A stretch of 64,000 nucleotides of DNA from Gimesia sp. GTDB taxonomy: Bacteria; Planctomycetota; Planctomycetia; Planctomycetales; Planctomycetaceae. Shown here one piece after another: positions 53,143 through 63,144 of the stretch. The stretch lies in NCBI GenBank assembly GCA_002706765.1, contig PAJV01000049.1, positions 106,416-170,415 of the forward strand, given 5' to 3'. The position numbers and the translations under genes are program-made. Under the pieces are notes generated by a model. The model saw nothing but the letters and a program-made list of their open reading frames with translations, searched no databases and was not told the origin of the DNA. The stretch's first letter is position 1, and every line of letters starts with the position of its first letter.

Positions 53143-54264
53143 ATGAGAGATCGTTGTGCCAACACGTTTTCTGAACCCCGGTTCGGTGTGCCGAACTTGA
53201 ATCGCTCCGATTGCGCGCGGAACGCGCTATTCAGGCAATGCGCCAGGTGGTTGTGTGTGGCGCTGCTGATACTTGTCTGTTCGAGTTGTGTGAGCTGGAA
53301 GCAGAAAATGGCGATTCTGGATTCCGAGTCGCAGGATCTGGTTGAACAGGTGCGGGTCGCGACCGAGAGTGGACGTCAGGAGCAGGCTGCAGAACTGCTG
53401 AAACAGGCTGTCGCATCCAATCCCAACAATGCCGCTGTGCGACAGCAACTGTCCGAATTTCTGATTGCCAACGGGTACTCGGAAGAAGCCATTCAACAAT
53501 TGCAGAAGACGACTGTTCTGGCCCCCGATGATCCACGTCCTTATATTGACCTCTCTTATCTGCTGTATGAGAAGAAACAGTACACGGATGCGTTGAAAAA
53601 CCTGGAACTGGGGCTGACCCTGGACCCGACAAATATTCGCGCCCTGATTCTGAAAGGGGAACTGGAGGAACTGGCGGGGCTGAATTCTTCTGCCGTGGAA
53701 ACGTATCATCGTGTTTTGCAGGTGGAACCCTATAACATCGTCTCACGGCTGAAACTGGCGGGCCTGGAGATCAAGCTGGGAGAACCAAACCGGGCCACAC
53801 CGATTCTGCGACCGATCTGTCACAATACGAGTGCCACGATTGATCAGCGAGCCGAGGCACAGTGGATGCTGGGCATCGCCTATGGTGCAGAGCAGCGATG
53901 GACGGATTCGGTCGCTTCGCTGGAGCAGGCATTGAAAAATCGTGAGCAGAATTCGGCTGATGACTGGTATCGGATGGCGTACGCCTGCCTGCAGGCCAAT
54001 CAGATGGAGAAAGTGTATCCGGCGGTCACCCAGGCGCTGACATTGAACCCGATGCATACTGAAACCAATCGCCTGTCAAACTTTCTGACCCAACAGACCA
54101 ATCAGATCAATATTCAGCAGGCATCCATGTATACGCCTCTGCATCGCCCCGGTTTTATCGGACAGGAACCGGAACGGATTCCGATTGAAACCCTGCAACC
54201 CCCCGAAGGCTGGGAACGCGTTACCAGGCACTCCGTTTCTTCTGCCAGATCGAGTTCTCCTTAG
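53143..54264 (+). CDS. Exported TPR-repeat protein
   Basis: 373 residues. A basic N-terminus is followed by a hydrophobic segment (WLCVALLILVCSSC) that could be a lipoprotein signal with the Cys just after, though the lipobox is not canonical. Four to six tetratricopeptide repeats fill about 60-320: VATESGRQEQAAELLKQA, PYIDLSYLLYEKKQYTDAL, IRALILKGELEELAGLNSSA, AQWMLGIAYGAEQRWTDSV. The C-terminal 60 residues (TPLHRPGFIGQEPERIPIE) look unstructured. TPR proteins mediate protein-protein contacts, here probably in the periplasm. Shine-Dalgarno GGAGGA lies rather far (about 16 bases) upstream. Confidence 0.8.
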   Translation: MRDRCANTFSEPRFGVPNLNRSDCARNALFRQCARWLCVALLILVCSSCVSWKQKMAILDSESQDLVEQVRVATESGRQEQAAELLKQAVASNPNNAAVRQQLSEFLIANGYSEEAIQQLQKTTVLAPDDPRPYIDLSYLLYEKKQYTDALKNLELGLTLDPTNIRALILKGELEELAGLNSSAVETYHRVLQVEPYNIVSRLKLAGLEIKLGEPNRATPILRPICHNTSATIDQRAEAQWMLGIAYGAEQRWTDSVASLEQALKNREQNSADDWYRMAYACLQANQMEKVYPAVTQALTLNPMHTETNRLSNFLTQQTNQINIQQASMYTPLHRPGFIGQEPERIPIETLQPPEGWERVTRHSVSSARSSSP

Positions 54265-54645
54265 GTGCGAATGTATAGGGCAGGAAACTCCAACTGTCTC
54301 ACCTGCCCGGCAGGATTGTTCCCGTCATTCAGAACGGATTCCGTCTGCGGAATTATTCGTAATTTCAGGTCAGAAAAGGGCTTATTTCGACTTATGGCCG
54401 GTAAATGCAGAATTTTGATACTTGAAAAAAGTATACACGGGACTAAATGATATAAAGGTAAGACTTTGCTATAGTATGTACCAGTAAATGTTTTCGATGA
54501 ATTTCAGATGAATTAAAAGACTGTCCCCGGCTGGGTTTTTGAATCAATTGAGTGATTCCGTGTGTGACTCCTCAAAGTGGATTCTTAAGGGACGCGTCAA
54601 AAAAACGCGATCCGGTACCACCAGCAAAACAGCAGTGACAGCCCA
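54265..54645. other. Intergenic region upstream of folE2
   Basis: 381 bases. GGGCAGG/CCTGCCC (54277-54306) could be the end of the TPR transcript but lacks a T run. I see no riboswitch, Zur-type box or other gene with confidence. Confidence 0.4.
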
Positions 54646-55671
54646 ATGAAAGACGTTTGTATGTTTGAATTTGTTTCCGATGCTCTGAATCTCAAACAGA
54701 TGGGAGCTGCTGATCAGGGTACGCAATCTGTCATGTCCACAGACTCCCGCGCGGTCTCCACAGCAAGCCTGCTGCCTGATGTTGCCAATGAACTGCTGCC
54801 TACAGCTGGCGGTACACTGGAACGTGTGGGGATGTCAGGGGTGGAGCTGGTTCTGCGGTTGCGCGACGCCTCGGGCGAGATCTTTCGCACACCGGCCCGG
54901 GCGGATGCTGCCGTCAGCCTGGATGACGAAAACGTCAAAGGCATTCACATGTCACGGCTGTTTCTGAGCCTGAACAATCGACTGGCGGATACCGAACTGA
55001 CTCTGCCTGTCGTCAATGATATCCTGAAGGATTTCATTCGCACGCATCAGGATATGAGCTCCAGCAGTTACCTGACCTTAACCTACGAGCATTCACTGAA
55101 ACGCCCCGCGTTACTCTCGGATCATGCCGGCTGGCGTGCCTATCCGGTCAAGATTCAGAGTGCCTGCCAGCAAGGCGTCTTTCGTCATCAGCTGCAGATC
55201 AGACTGACTTATTCCAGTACCTGCCCCTGTTCGGCGGCTCTCTCCCGGCAGTTGATCCAGCAGGCATTCGAAAATCGGTTCGGCGATCGCAGCGAGCTGA
55301 CACACGATGAAATCGTGCAGTGGCTGGGAACGCCGGAAGCGATCCTGGCAGTGCCCCACAGCCAGCGGAGTCACGCTGACGTGTGTGTGGAACTGGAAAG
55401 TGACGTCGATGACTTTCCGATTGCAGCGCTGATTGATTACCTGGAACGGGTGATTGCCACCCCGGTGCAGACGGCTGTCAAACGGCAAGACGAACAGGAG
55501 TTTGCCCGGCTGAACGGCGCGAACCTGATGTTCTGCGAAGACGCCGCCCGAAAACTGAAAGGCGCACTGGAGCATTATGCCGGTATCAAGGATTTCCGCG
55601 TGGAGATCAACCACCTCGAAAGTCTGCATCCACACGATGCTTCCGCCGTGGCAATCAAAAATCGGTCATAA
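54646..55671 (+). CDS. folE2: GTP cyclohydrolase FolE2 (type IB)
   Basis: First step of tetrahydrofolate (and queuosine-type) synthesis: GTP to 7,8-dihydroneopterin triphosphate. Family signatures: LPDVANE and TLERVGMSGVEL at the start, KGIHMSRL (98-105), SACQQG, the active-site YSSTCPCSAALS (C193, C195) and the C-terminal EFARLNGANLMFCEDAARKL and LESLHPHDASAVA. FolE2 can use metals other than zinc and replaces FolE in low zinc in some bacteria. At 341 residues it is longer than many homologs (about 260-300), from an N-terminal 43 residues that do not align. The ATG has no clear ribosome site, so the start is uncertain. Alone, followed by its own terminator. Confidence 0.9.
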   Translation: MKDVCMFEFVSDALNLKQMGAADQGTQSVMSTDSRAVSTASLLPDVANELLPTAGGTLERVGMSGVELVLRLRDASGEIFRTPARADAAVSLDDENVKGIHMSRLFLSLNNRLADTELTLPVVNDILKDFIRTHQDMSSSSYLTLTYEHSLKRPALLSDHAGWRAYPVKIQSACQQGVFRHQLQIRLTYSSTCPCSAALSRQLIQQAFENRFGDRSELTHDEIVQWLGTPEAILAVPHSQRSHADVCVELESDVDDFPIAALIDYLERVIATPVQTAVKRQDEQEFARLNGANLMFCEDAARKLKGALEHYAGIKDFRVEINHLESLHPHDASAVAIKNRS

Positions 55672-55693
55672 TCCGGGTGGAAGTCACAATCCT

Positions 55694-55719
55694 AGCCTGC
55701 CCTGTGCAGGCTTTTTTTA
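55694..55719 (+). terminator. Terminator of folE2
   Basis: AGCCTGC pairs with GCAGGCT, loop CCTGT, followed by seven T. Confidence 0.9.
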
Positions 55720-55940
55720 TTGGCAGGGAGCAAAATCAACTGAAGCCCGCGTTACCCCGGCTTTTCTATTTTGACTCGAGTGATGAGTTTTTTGAGGTTG
55801 CTTCTTGCCAAGAGTTGTTGGATCCAATAACTTAATTTTATTAAAGAAATTACTTTCGGTTGAGCCCGCAATCGGGTTTGTTGTAGCGCGGGGCAGAGCT
55901 GGAATTCTCTCCCGGCGCCATTTAATTCAGGAAAGCGCAT

Positions 55941-56786
55941 ATGTATTTGAAACGACTACTGACGATCACCTGTGTCTGTCTGGCTGCTGTCTGGAGTGCT
56001 GGAGCAACAGCGGAAGACAAAGTCATCACTCCCAAAGATGGTGTGATTCATCTGTTTAACGGCAAGAATCTGGATGGACTGTATGTCTGGAATCGCGATA
56101 CCGCCTATGAAGATCCCCGTGAGATCTTCACTGTGAAAGATGGTATGCTGCATATTTCCGGCGATGGTTATGGCGGATTGATTACCAAGAATGACTACCG
56201 TGATTATCACATGGTCATCGAATTCAAGTGGGGCGAAAAAACCTGGGGCAAGCGGGAAGACCGTGCCCGCGATTCAGGCGTCCTGATTCACTGCCATGGT
56301 CCTGATGGCGGATACGGCAATACCTGGATGGCTTCGATCGAAGCACAGATCATCGAAGGGGGCGTGGGTGACATCCTGGTCTTAACAGGGAAAGATCCCA
56401 AGACCGGTGAGACACTGCCGACTTCTCTGACCACCAAAATCACCAAAGACCGCGATGGTGAAAAAGTCTGGAAAAAGGACGGCGAAGAAATCACACTCAG
56501 TTCCGGTCGGATCAACTGGTTTGGTCGTGACCCCGACTGGGCAGACAAAGTTGGCTTCCGCGGCAAAGATGATGTCGAAAGCAAGTTCGGCGAATGGACG
56601 CGGATGGATGTCATCTGTAAAGGTGACAAGATTGAATACCAGGTGAACGGCGTGACTGTAAATGCAGGATACAACGCCAAGCCCGATTATGGCAAACTGC
56701 TGGTGCAGACCGAAATGGCCGAGATGTGGGTTCGCAAGTGGGACCTGTATCCACTGGGCGAAGCACCCAAATACAAGAAAGACTAA
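55941..56786 (+). CDS. Exported DUF1080 (3-keto-disaccharide hydrolase) protein
   Basis: 281 residues, ATG with AGGAAAG upstream. Signal peptide about 1-25 (LKRLLTITCVCLAAVWSAGATA). The rest is one DUF1080 concanavalin-type beta sandwich: VIHLFNGKNLDGLYVW (the family's first strand), FTVKDGMLHISGDGYGGLITKNDY, VIEFKWGEKTW, DSGVLIHCHG (ligand His), NTWMASIEAQIIEGGVGD (acidic residue), and MDVICKGDKIEYQVNG. Members often act on 3-keto sugars or bind polysaccharide in planctomycetes; the substrate here is not known. Has its own terminator. Confidence 0.88.
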   Translation: MYLKRLLTITCVCLAAVWSAGATAEDKVITPKDGVIHLFNGKNLDGLYVWNRDTAYEDPREIFTVKDGMLHISGDGYGGLITKNDYRDYHMVIEFKWGEKTWGKREDRARDSGVLIHCHGPDGGYGNTWMASIEAQIIEGGVGDILVLTGKDPKTGETLPTSLTTKITKDRDGEKVWKKDGEEITLSSGRINWFGRDPDWADKVGFRGKDDVESKFGEWTRMDVICKGDKIEYQVNGVTVNAGYNAKPDYGKLLVQTEMAEMWVRKWDLYPLGEAPKYKKD

Positions 56787-56805
56787 GTTCACACATCGTG
56801 AATTC

Positions 56806-56842
56806 AGCCCTGCTGCGGTGAGGACCGGAGCAGGGCTTTTTG
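56806..56842 (+). terminator. Terminator of the DUF1080 gene
   Basis: AGCCCTGCT pairs perfectly with AGCAGGGCT around a 14-base loop, then five T. It lies between the DUF1080 gene and the convergent flavoprotein gene. Confidence 0.9.
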
Positions 56843-56892
56843 ATGCGCAGTATGAAGAGTCAGAGGCCGTGGCTCTCTCTTTGCCGGGGCTG

Positions 56893-58185
56893 TTACTTCT
56901 TCATCGTGACCGGGGAGTCATCTTTGTCCGCCAGCTCGGGGATTTCTTCCTGCATCACGGTAAACATCTCGGCGACTTCGGGTTTGAAGACATCGCCGAT
57001 CAGGATGTCGACGAGGTTGGATTTGAATTGGGGATACTGCCTGAGGAAGTTCCCGAAGCTGAAGCCGGGGGTGTAGAAGGCGTAAACCAGTTTGCGGAAG
57101 TTGTCGACGCCTTCCTTGTATCCGGGATACCAGTGGCTCAGACGTTCGACTGAAAAGTCGTCTGTTTCGTAAGCTTCGTTGATGGCATCGGCGATCATTT
57201 CACCCGATTTCATCGCCAGGAAGACGCCACTGGAGTAAACGGGATCGATGAAGCCGAGTGCGTCACCCGCCAGCATCCAGCCGGGACCGGCAGGTTGTGT
57301 GGAGTGATACGAGAAATCTTTGGTGGTCATGAATTCGGTAACGGGCTGCGCATCGGTCAGGCGGCCTTTGATGCCGATACAGCGTTCGACTTCCTGAAAG
57401 AAGATTTCTTCGCTGTTCCCTCGCTCTTTGGAGAACATGTATTTCATATCGCCGGTACAACCAATGCTGACCACATTGTCGGGGAGCGGAATGTACCAGA
57501 ACCAGGACCGTTTGCCTTCGGTCTGCAGGATGAGCGTGGCTCCTTCGTCGATGCCGGGATCGCGTTGTGCATTTTTGAAGTGGGCCCAGACGGTCCCTTT
57601 TCGCAGAACAGGATCTGCTTCCTTGAGCTTGAGTCGATTCACAATGAATCCGGATTGCCCGCTGGCATCGACGACCATTTTGGCGGTGATCTCGCGGGTT
57701 TCCTGGTTGCTCAGTTTGACTTTGACGCCGGTGACCTGTTCGCCTTGCGTCAGCAGGTCCAGAACCTGCACGCTGCTGTGAAAAGTCGCGCCCTGTTTGC
57801 GGGCATTGTTGATCAGCATCTGATCAAATTCGGCGCGGAGGACCTGCCAGGTTTGCGAGCTTTCGTGGTCTTTGTGTTCGTGGAAGTAGAAGGGCATCGT
57901 TTCGACGCCTTCATCCGTTACGAACTGGACACTGAATTTTTTGGGAAACGCGGTCTGTTTGAGCTGCTCGATCAGGCCGAGCCGTTGGAGCGGCCAGTAG
58001 GTTTCCGGGATCAATGATTCGCCGACATGGAAGCGGGGGAAGCGGGCGCGATCGACGACCAGGGTTTTGCGTCCCTGTTCGGCGAGCAGGGCAGCTACCG
58101 TGGAGCCTGCAGGGCCGGCTCCGATGATTACGACATCGTATTCAGATTCGAGTTCAGGCTGTTCTTTCAGGTCCGTATCAAGCAT
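56893..58185 (-). CDS. FAD-dependent oxidoreductase (halogenase/geranylgeranyl reductase type)
   Basis: 430 residues, AAGGG six bases before ATG. FAD-binding GAGPAG at 22-27 and the family's ARFPRFHVGESLIPETYWPL, then LRAEFDQMLINNARKQGA and the second FAD motif GWMLAGDALGFIDPVYSSGV. This is the fold of tryptophan-halogenase-like and geranylgeranyl-reductase-like enzymes. The diagnostic tryptophan-halogenase WxWxIP motif appears only in part (SWFWYIPLPDN), so reduction or hydroxylation seems as likely as halogenation. Last gene of a three-gene minus-strand set with the chorismate-lyase-like and radical SAM genes (145-base gap). Confidence 0.85.
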   Translation of the reverse strand: MLDTDLKEQPELESEYDVVIIGAGPAGSTVAALLAEQGRKTLVVDRARFPRFHVGESLIPETYWPLQRLGLIEQLKQTAFPKKFSVQFVTDEGVETMPFYFHEHKDHESSQTWQVLRAEFDQMLINNARKQGATFHSSVQVLDLLTQGEQVTGVKVKLSNQETREITAKMVVDASGQSGFIVNRLKLKEADPVLRKGTVWAHFKNAQRDPGIDEGATLILQTEGKRSWFWYIPLPDNVVSIGCTGDMKYMFSKERGNSEEIFFQEVERCIGIKGRLTDAQPVTEFMTTKDFSYHSTQPAGPGWMLAGDALGFIDPVYSSGVFLAMKSGEMIADAINEAYETDDFSVERLSHWYPGYKEGVDNFRKLVYAFYTPGFSFGNFLRQYPQFKSNLVDILIGDVFKPEVAEMFTVMQEEIPELADKDDSPVTMKK

Positions 58186-58330
58186 GGAAAACCCTTGGTC
58201 AGTCAGTATAAATTCAGTTAGCGAGCAAGCTGGTTCAGGATTACGTCTCCCCCGCTGTTCAGGTCGAGTCGTTGGGGATCAAAGCCGTGCTGGTTTAGGG
58301 AAGACACATTCCCCGGCTGATTTCAGGGAG

Positions 58331-58867
58331 TTATAGAAGCGGGGATGAAACTTCCAAGAGGTCAATTGCCGGTTGTTGATTACAAAATATAGTTGCCAGG
58401 CGTCCATAGGTTATCTGGCCTGGTTCGATTTTCATGACTTTCGACAGACCGGGACCTGCTGTAATACGGAGCACGGCTCCCAGGTCGACATGTCTGAGTA
58501 CGTTATGGTTGATTAAAACCCGCCCCAGCGGAATTTCGCCGGCGAGGATTTCGTCTTTGACGGCCTGGGTCACATAATCAAAATTGAATCTGACAATCCC
58601 GAACTGGACGACATCGTCTGTGCCACTTTTGGATAACAGGATCTGTCTGCTGTAAATGTTTTCATCAAGTTTCTGGTCCAGCACGGTGACATCGACAGAA
58701 GTCTTGTGATATTCCTCCATCGTGACAGTCATGTGGTGATAGTGTGCGAGCAACGATTTATAAGGTTCCGGCAGACTGGCAGAGGAAACGTGTTCGGCCC
58801 GTTCGAACAGTCGTTGTTCGCTGGGAAACAATTTGACAAGTGCATCGAGTTCGTCTTGTGGGTTCAC
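58331..58867 (-). CDS. Chorismate-lyase-like protein
   Basis: 178 residues with a GTG start lacking a strong ribosome site. The sequence fits the UbiC-like fold: LLAHYHHMTVTMEEYHKTSVDV (early strand/helix), YSRQILLSKSG, VQFGIVRFNF, GEIPLGRVLINHNVLRHVDL (the PLGR Arg-containing loop), then a C-terminal strand. Chorismate lyase makes 4-hydroxybenzoate from chorismate; the Arg of PLGR is the type of residue that binds the carboxylate. Overall similarity is low, so it may bind rather than cleave. It lies between the radical SAM and flavoprotein genes. Confidence in the fold is moderate, in the activity low. Confidence 0.5.
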   Translation of the reverse strand: MNPQDELDALVKLFPSEQRLFERAEHVSSASLPEPYKSLLAHYHHMTVTMEEYHKTSVDVTVLDQKLDENIYSRQILLSKSGTDDVVQFGIVRFNFDYVTQAVKDEILAGEIPLGRVLINHNVLRHVDLGAVLRITAGPGLSKVMKIEPGQITYGRLATIFCNQQPAIDLLEVSSPLL

Positions 58868-58933
58868 TTGAAAATGATTTCTTTTATCAGGGGAGGATCT
58901 GGAGGTGTAGAGCTATCAGCTAGCATAGGAATT

Positions 58934-60244
58934 TTATGTGTATCGTACCATACGATGTTCTGGTTCGAAATATTCAGTCAGCAGACTGTCTGCCTGTAGC
59001 ATGCCTTTTCGGGTCAGTTTAACCTGGGAATCGTCGTAAGTCAGGTAACCCGCTTTCTGCTGGTTTTGCAATGCTTCGGAAAATTCTTCGGTGAGATCGA
59101 CGCCGAATTTATCCTTGAATGGCTGGGTCAGCACGCGACCTTCTTTGAGTTGCAGAATAAATTCGCGAATCAGTCGCTGGTGTTCGGAAGGCTCCAGAGC
59201 ACGGTTAATCGGCAGGTCCCCTTTTTCGACCGTTTCCAGGTAGTCTTCCAGGCGGTCGAGGTTCTGGTAATGGACGCCCTGCATATGTCCGAACGATGAG
59301 ACACCTGTGGCAATGATGTCGTTGCCGCGGAACAGGTTGTCACGGTAGACGAAGCGATCTGTTTCGGGGTTTTTCACAAGTTCATTTCCGCTGGCGAGGT
59401 GATAACCTTTCGCCTGCAGGGTTTCGATGGCTTCATTCATCCAGCGGCGTTTGGTGGTCCAGTTGGCGATGGGCGAGGTGATGCCCATCTCTTTCATTTC
59501 TTTGGAGATGATCGTGTTGTGGGGGAGTTCCATCTGGTAGATGGTGATATTATCCGGTGCGAATTCGGCGGCTTTTTCGACGGACTCGGACCAGTTCTCA
59601 TCGGTTTCTCCCATCATGCCGGCAATCAGGTCGATGTTGACCTGGGGGAAACCCACCTGCTGAATCCAGTCGTAGGCTTTGTAGACTTCAGGAGTGAGGT
59701 GGGCACGTCCGTTGGCTTCGAGCAGTTTGTCATTGAAACTTTCCACTCCCAGGGAGATGCGGGTGATGCCGATCTCTTTGAGTGTCTCGACTTTTTCCTG
59801 ATTCAGAGTTCCGGGTTCGCATTCGAAGGTCACTTCTTTGGCCGTTTCCCAGGAGAGCAGGCTGGACAGGCGGTCGCGAACCGAGAGCAGCTGTTTTGAA
59901 CTGAGATAAGAGGGAGTTCCGCCACCAAAGTAGGTGAAGTCCAGGGTGCGGCCCTTAATGGCTTCAACCTGGCTCAGCATTTCGAATTCCTGCTGCAGTG
60001 CCTGCACGTAGCGTTCGATGGTTTTGGCGTTCTGTTTTTCGTAGACGCGAAAGTAACAGAACTTGCAGCGTTTGCGGCAGAAAGGAATATGAATATAGAG
60101 CCCCATCGGTATCGATGTATCAGGACTCTGATTCAAAACCTCGTGGATACGAGTTACGTATTCCTGCTTCCACTGAGAGAAAGGGGGGTAGTTCGAGATA
60201 AAGTAACTGCCGATTTCGGTAGTGCCTGTTGCTTCCAGATCCAT
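58934..60244 (-). CDS. Radical SAM enzyme, HemW/coproporphyrinogen oxidase-like
   Basis: 436 residues, GAGAG before the ATG. The radical SAM 4Fe-4S site is C56-x3-C60-x2-C63 in [15 protein letters not shown]. Then [16 protein letters not shown], a Gly-rich SAM-binding loop, [26 protein letters not shown] (SAM contacts), and the C-terminal HemW-like domain ([20 protein letters not shown]). True HemN/HemW use heme or porphyrin as substrate; genomic placement beside a chorismate-lyase-like gene suggests instead a role in a small-molecule pathway. Cannot be decided from sequence. First gene of the set. Confidence 0.85.
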   Translation of the reverse strand: MDLEATGTTEIGSYFISNYPPFSQWKQEYVTRIHEVLNQSPDTSIPMGLYIHIPFCRKRCKFCYFRVYEKQNAKTIERYVQALQQEFEMLSQVEAIKGRTLDFTYFGGGTPSYLSSKQLLSVRDRLSSLLSWETAKEVTFECEPGTLNQEKVETLKEIGITRISLGVESFNDKLLEANGRAHLTPEVYKAYDWIQQVGFPQVNIDLIAGMMGETDENWSESVEKAAEFAPDNITIYQMELPHNTIISKEMKEMGITSPIANWTTKRRWMNEAIETLQAKGYHLASGNELVKNPETDRFVYRDNLFRGNDIIATGVSSFGHMQGVHYQNLDRLEDYLETVEKGDLPINRALEPSEHQRLIREFILQLKEGRVLTQPFKDKFGVDLTEEFSEALQNQQKAGYLTYDDSQVKLTRKGMLQADSLLTEYFEPEHRMVRYT

Positions 60245-60324
60245 AATTCTCTCAACGTTTTAATTAAATGTTCAGTGGAGTCAGCGACCGCGTTTCTGCT
60301 GTTTCCGGGGCTTATTACTTATTG

Positions 60325-61575
60325 TCACTTCTTTCCGAAACAATACAAGGCACCATTTCGGGATTCTGTGCCGATGATCAGATGTCCCGATCCAATCGCC
60401 GGGGAAGCGGTGATGTCATCACCCAGATTTTTTTTCCAGATAACCTTCCCTGTCTTCAGGTCCAATTCATACAGGTTATCGTCCGAAGATCCGATAAACA
60501 CGCGATTGCCGAGAATCACCGGAGAGCTGTCCACGCGCCCCCGCGTACCAAAATCCCAGACCGATTTTCCGGTTTTGCGTTCGACGCAGTGAACCTGTTT
60601 ATCACGGCCGCCCGCAACAACATAATCGCTGGTGACCGCAGCAGAGGAATGATAGGGAAATTCTTTTTTGGGGTCTTTATAACGCCATTCGACTTTCAGG
60701 TCTTTCCAGTTGACCGAGATGATTTCGCTGGCATAAGTTCCCACATAGAGGCTGTCGCCCATTAACGCCGGTGATGCGATCAGGTAGGTTTCCAAGGGCA
60801 TGTGGCTGTGCTGTTTACCGGTGTCGATGTCAATCACGCGGAGCTGTTCATCACAGCCGGTCACAAATGTGAAATTTTCTACGATCGCCGGGGAACAGTT
60901 CACATAACCGTCGGTTTCAAATCGCCAGACCAGGGAGCCATCGTTTTCATTGAGACAGTACAGCGAGTTGTCATAGCTGCCGAACAGGATTTTTCCGTGG
61001 GCGGTGATATTGGCGCTGCTGATAATCTCGGCGTCAGTTTTGAACTGCCAGAGTTTTTTTCCGGTCTTCAGATCAATGGCGTGGAAGATCCCGTCTTCGT
61101 CACCCAGGTAAACGCCTTTCGCTGTAACAAGCGGCGACGATTTAAAGCCGGGAGCAAATTCCTTGGGATCAGGATTTTCAATCGAGCGGTACTTCCAGAT
61201 CGGTTTTCCGGTTTTGAGTTCGAGGCATTCGACATAGCCGTTGAGCCCTGCCATATAAACGCGATCTCCGACAATCGCAGCGGTGGAGGCGACGCCATCA
61301 GAAGAAGGATGCTGCCAGAGCAGTTCCAGTTCAGCGGGCAGAGTTGAATCGGCGATGCCCTGCTGCAGTTTTCCGTTGCGGAAGGAAGCCCAGTTCCCTG
61401 GTGTTTTCTGCGGAGTATCGCCTGCTGCCTGCCCTGATTTGCCTGTGAGGCCCGCCTGTTCGGCAGCGGACGCATCACTGAATGAACAGGCCAGCAGAAG
61501 CATGCCGATCAATGACAGTGTGTACCGGGCCCGTATGAACCGGTTTGCAGATCGGGGATGAGTTAATACGCGCAT
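60325..61575 (-). CDS. Exported PQQ-type beta-propeller protein
   Basis: 417 residues from ATG 61575, with AAGGGA about eight bases upstream; a longer frame to 61635 would overlap the upstream gene by 73 bases. Signal peptide up to about residue 37 ([20 protein letters not shown]). About seven to eight PQQ-like blades follow: [77 protein letters not shown]. Propellers of this type (BamB-like or PQQ-dependent dehydrogenase-like) may be scaffolds; the cofactor is not proven. Translationally coupled (13-base overlap) to the iron alcohol dehydrogenase upstream. Confidence 0.85.
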   Translation of the reverse strand: MRVLTHPRSANRFIRARYTLSLIGMLLLACSFSDASAAEQAGLTGKSGQAAGDTPQKTPGNWASFRNGKLQQGIADSTLPAELELLWQHPSSDGVASTAAIVGDRVYMAGLNGYVECLELKTGKPIWKYRSIENPDPKEFAPGFKSSPLVTAKGVYLGDEDGIFHAIDLKTGKKLWQFKTDAEIISSANITAHGKILFGSYDNSLYCLNENDGSLVWRFETDGYVNCSPAIVENFTFVTGCDEQLRVIDIDTGKQHSHMPLETYLIASPALMGDSLYVGTYASEIISVNWKDLKVEWRYKDPKKEFPYHSSAAVTSDYVVAGGRDKQVHCVERKTGKSVWDFGTRGRVDSSPVILGNRVFIGSSDDNLYELDLKTGKVIWKKNLGDDITASPAIGSGHLIIGTESRNGALYCFGKK

Positions 61576-62771
61576 TCGTACAAATCCCTTAGTGAGGATT
61601 GATCGACGGGTCGGGGGTTGAACTTGCCCGTCCATTGACGGGAGGCTTCTTCTGCCAGCTGGTCGACCAGATTCAGGTCGACTTCACATTCAGAGAGAGT
61701 GGTCGGCGCGCCTGCCAGCGAGACCAGTGACTGAAAATGTTCGGCTAATAAGCCTGCGCCGGCAGGGTCTTGAGGCTCACACAGGCCAATATCGGAGGCC
61801 AGCAGCGAGTACTGTCGTCCGACGAGTTCTGCATTAAAGCGAATGACGTGGGGCAGCATGATTCCGATGGCAATGCCATGCGTGAGACCAAAGTGGGCAG
61901 AGAGCGGGTTGGCTAGGGCATGCGTGGCACCCAGCATGGAATTCTCAATCGCGGCGCCTGCAAAGTGGGCACCCAGTTGCATGTTTCCGCGTGCTTTCAA
62001 ATCTTCGGGAGTATTGAGTACCTGCGGGAAGCTGTTTACCAGCAGAGTCCAGGCGCGGCGGCTGAACAGCTGTGAGATTTCGTTGCGGGGTTTTGTGACG
62101 AACGTTTCCACTGCGTGGCTCAAGGCATCGATGCCGGTGACGTGCGTGACCGAACGGGGCATGGTCAGGGTAAGTTCGGGATCGAGGATGGCGACGCGGC
62201 AGGCGGCTTTTTTATCGCCACAGGCCATTTTCATGTGCGTCTCGGGGTGGGCGATGACGGCGAAAGACTGTGCTTCACTGCCGGTCCCGGCTGTTGTCGG
62301 AACCGCGATTAAGGGAAGCATCGGTTTGCGCGCTTTGCCGACACCCCAGTAGTCTTCTATTTTTCCGCCATTGGTCAGCAGGAAATTGATGCCTTTGGCG
62401 CAGTCCATACTGCTGCCTCCGCCCAGACCGACGATCAGATCAATCTCATGCTGGCGGGCGACCTTTAAGCCTCGTTCGACGTCTTCGGTGGTGGGATTGG
62501 CGTGCACGTCATCAAAAATAGTGATATCGATGCCGCTGTCCTGGAGCGAGGCGACGGCCCGGGCTTCGTGTCCGGCGGCTGCCAGTCCTTTGTCGGTGAC
62601 CAGCAGAACGCGTTTGGCCCCTTCTGCTGAAGCGAGTTCTCCCAGGCGGCTCAGTGAACCACTGCCGAACACAATGCGTGTTCTGGGTTCGTAATCAAAG
62701 GCGGAAAGCGAGGCTCCTTCTTCCAGTTCTGTATTGAGCTTCGTTGTAGATTTCGAATCCATGACAACCAT
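61563..62771 (-). CDS. Iron-containing alcohol dehydrogenase
   Basis: 402 residues, AAGGAAAAT before ATG. Group III (Fe-dependent) alcohol dehydrogenase: NAD(P)-binding [18 protein letters not shown] (about 110-127), the metal-site Asp and His in [14 protein letters not shown], and the downstream [16 protein letters not shown] with metal His. Oxidises or reduces an alcohol/aldehyde with NAD(P)H; the substrate is not readable. It is the first gene of a pair with the PQQ-type propeller. Whether the two cooperate (for example alcohol oxidation) is inference only. Confidence 0.92.
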   Translation of the reverse strand: MVVMDSKSTTKLNTELEEGASLSAFDYEPRTRIVFGSGSLSRLGELASAEGAKRVLLVTDKGLAAAGHEARAVASLQDSGIDITIFDDVHANPTTEDVERGLKVARQHEIDLIVGLGGGSSMDCAKGINFLLTNGGKIEDYWGVGKARKPMLPLIAVPTTAGTGSEAQSFAVIAHPETHMKMACGDKKAACRVAILDPELTLTMPRSVTHVTGIDALSHAVETFVTKPRNEISQLFSRRAWTLLVNSFPQVLNTPEDLKARGNMQLGAHFAGAAIENSMLGATHALANPLSAHFGLTHGIAIGIMLPHVIRFNAELVGRQYSLLASDIGLCEPQDPAGAGLLAEHFQSLVSLAGAPTTLSECEVDLNLVDQLAEEASRQWTGKFNPRPVDQSSLRDLYECAY

Positions 62772-63144
62772 ATTTTCCTTGCGAATTCTGTCAGGTAGGT
62801 CAGGCCGAGTGATGAGCTACACTGACAGGTTTAATTTTTAATCCGATTCTCTGGTGATGTCATTGATGAACAGGATCAAAGTTGTCTCAATAATATCTGG
62901 CGAGATTTTCAGGCAGGTTTCAGCGGGTACTCAATTTCAAAATGCAGATTCAAAACGCAGACAGTCCATTCCCATTCTGACTCTATTTAACACCGAGGTG
63001 GTACTGTGGGCATCGTTTAAAAAACCAAAGCGCGTGGCGATTGACTAATTCTGATCGAAACCGACAGGAATTTCCAGTAGTCAGCACTGATTTATAAGTG
63101 TTCCCTCCTCATAAGCGAAGTGAAAATCCAAGTTTAGGGAAATC
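62772..63144. other. Intergenic region
   Basis: 373 bases between the iron alcohol dehydrogenase start and the nadD stop. I see no good gene, terminator or repeat. Confidence 0.5.

Noticed and set aside
62854-63048. 64-codon plus-strand open frame in the gap before nadD
   Set aside because: No ribosome site, no recognisable domain, composition of non-coding DNA.
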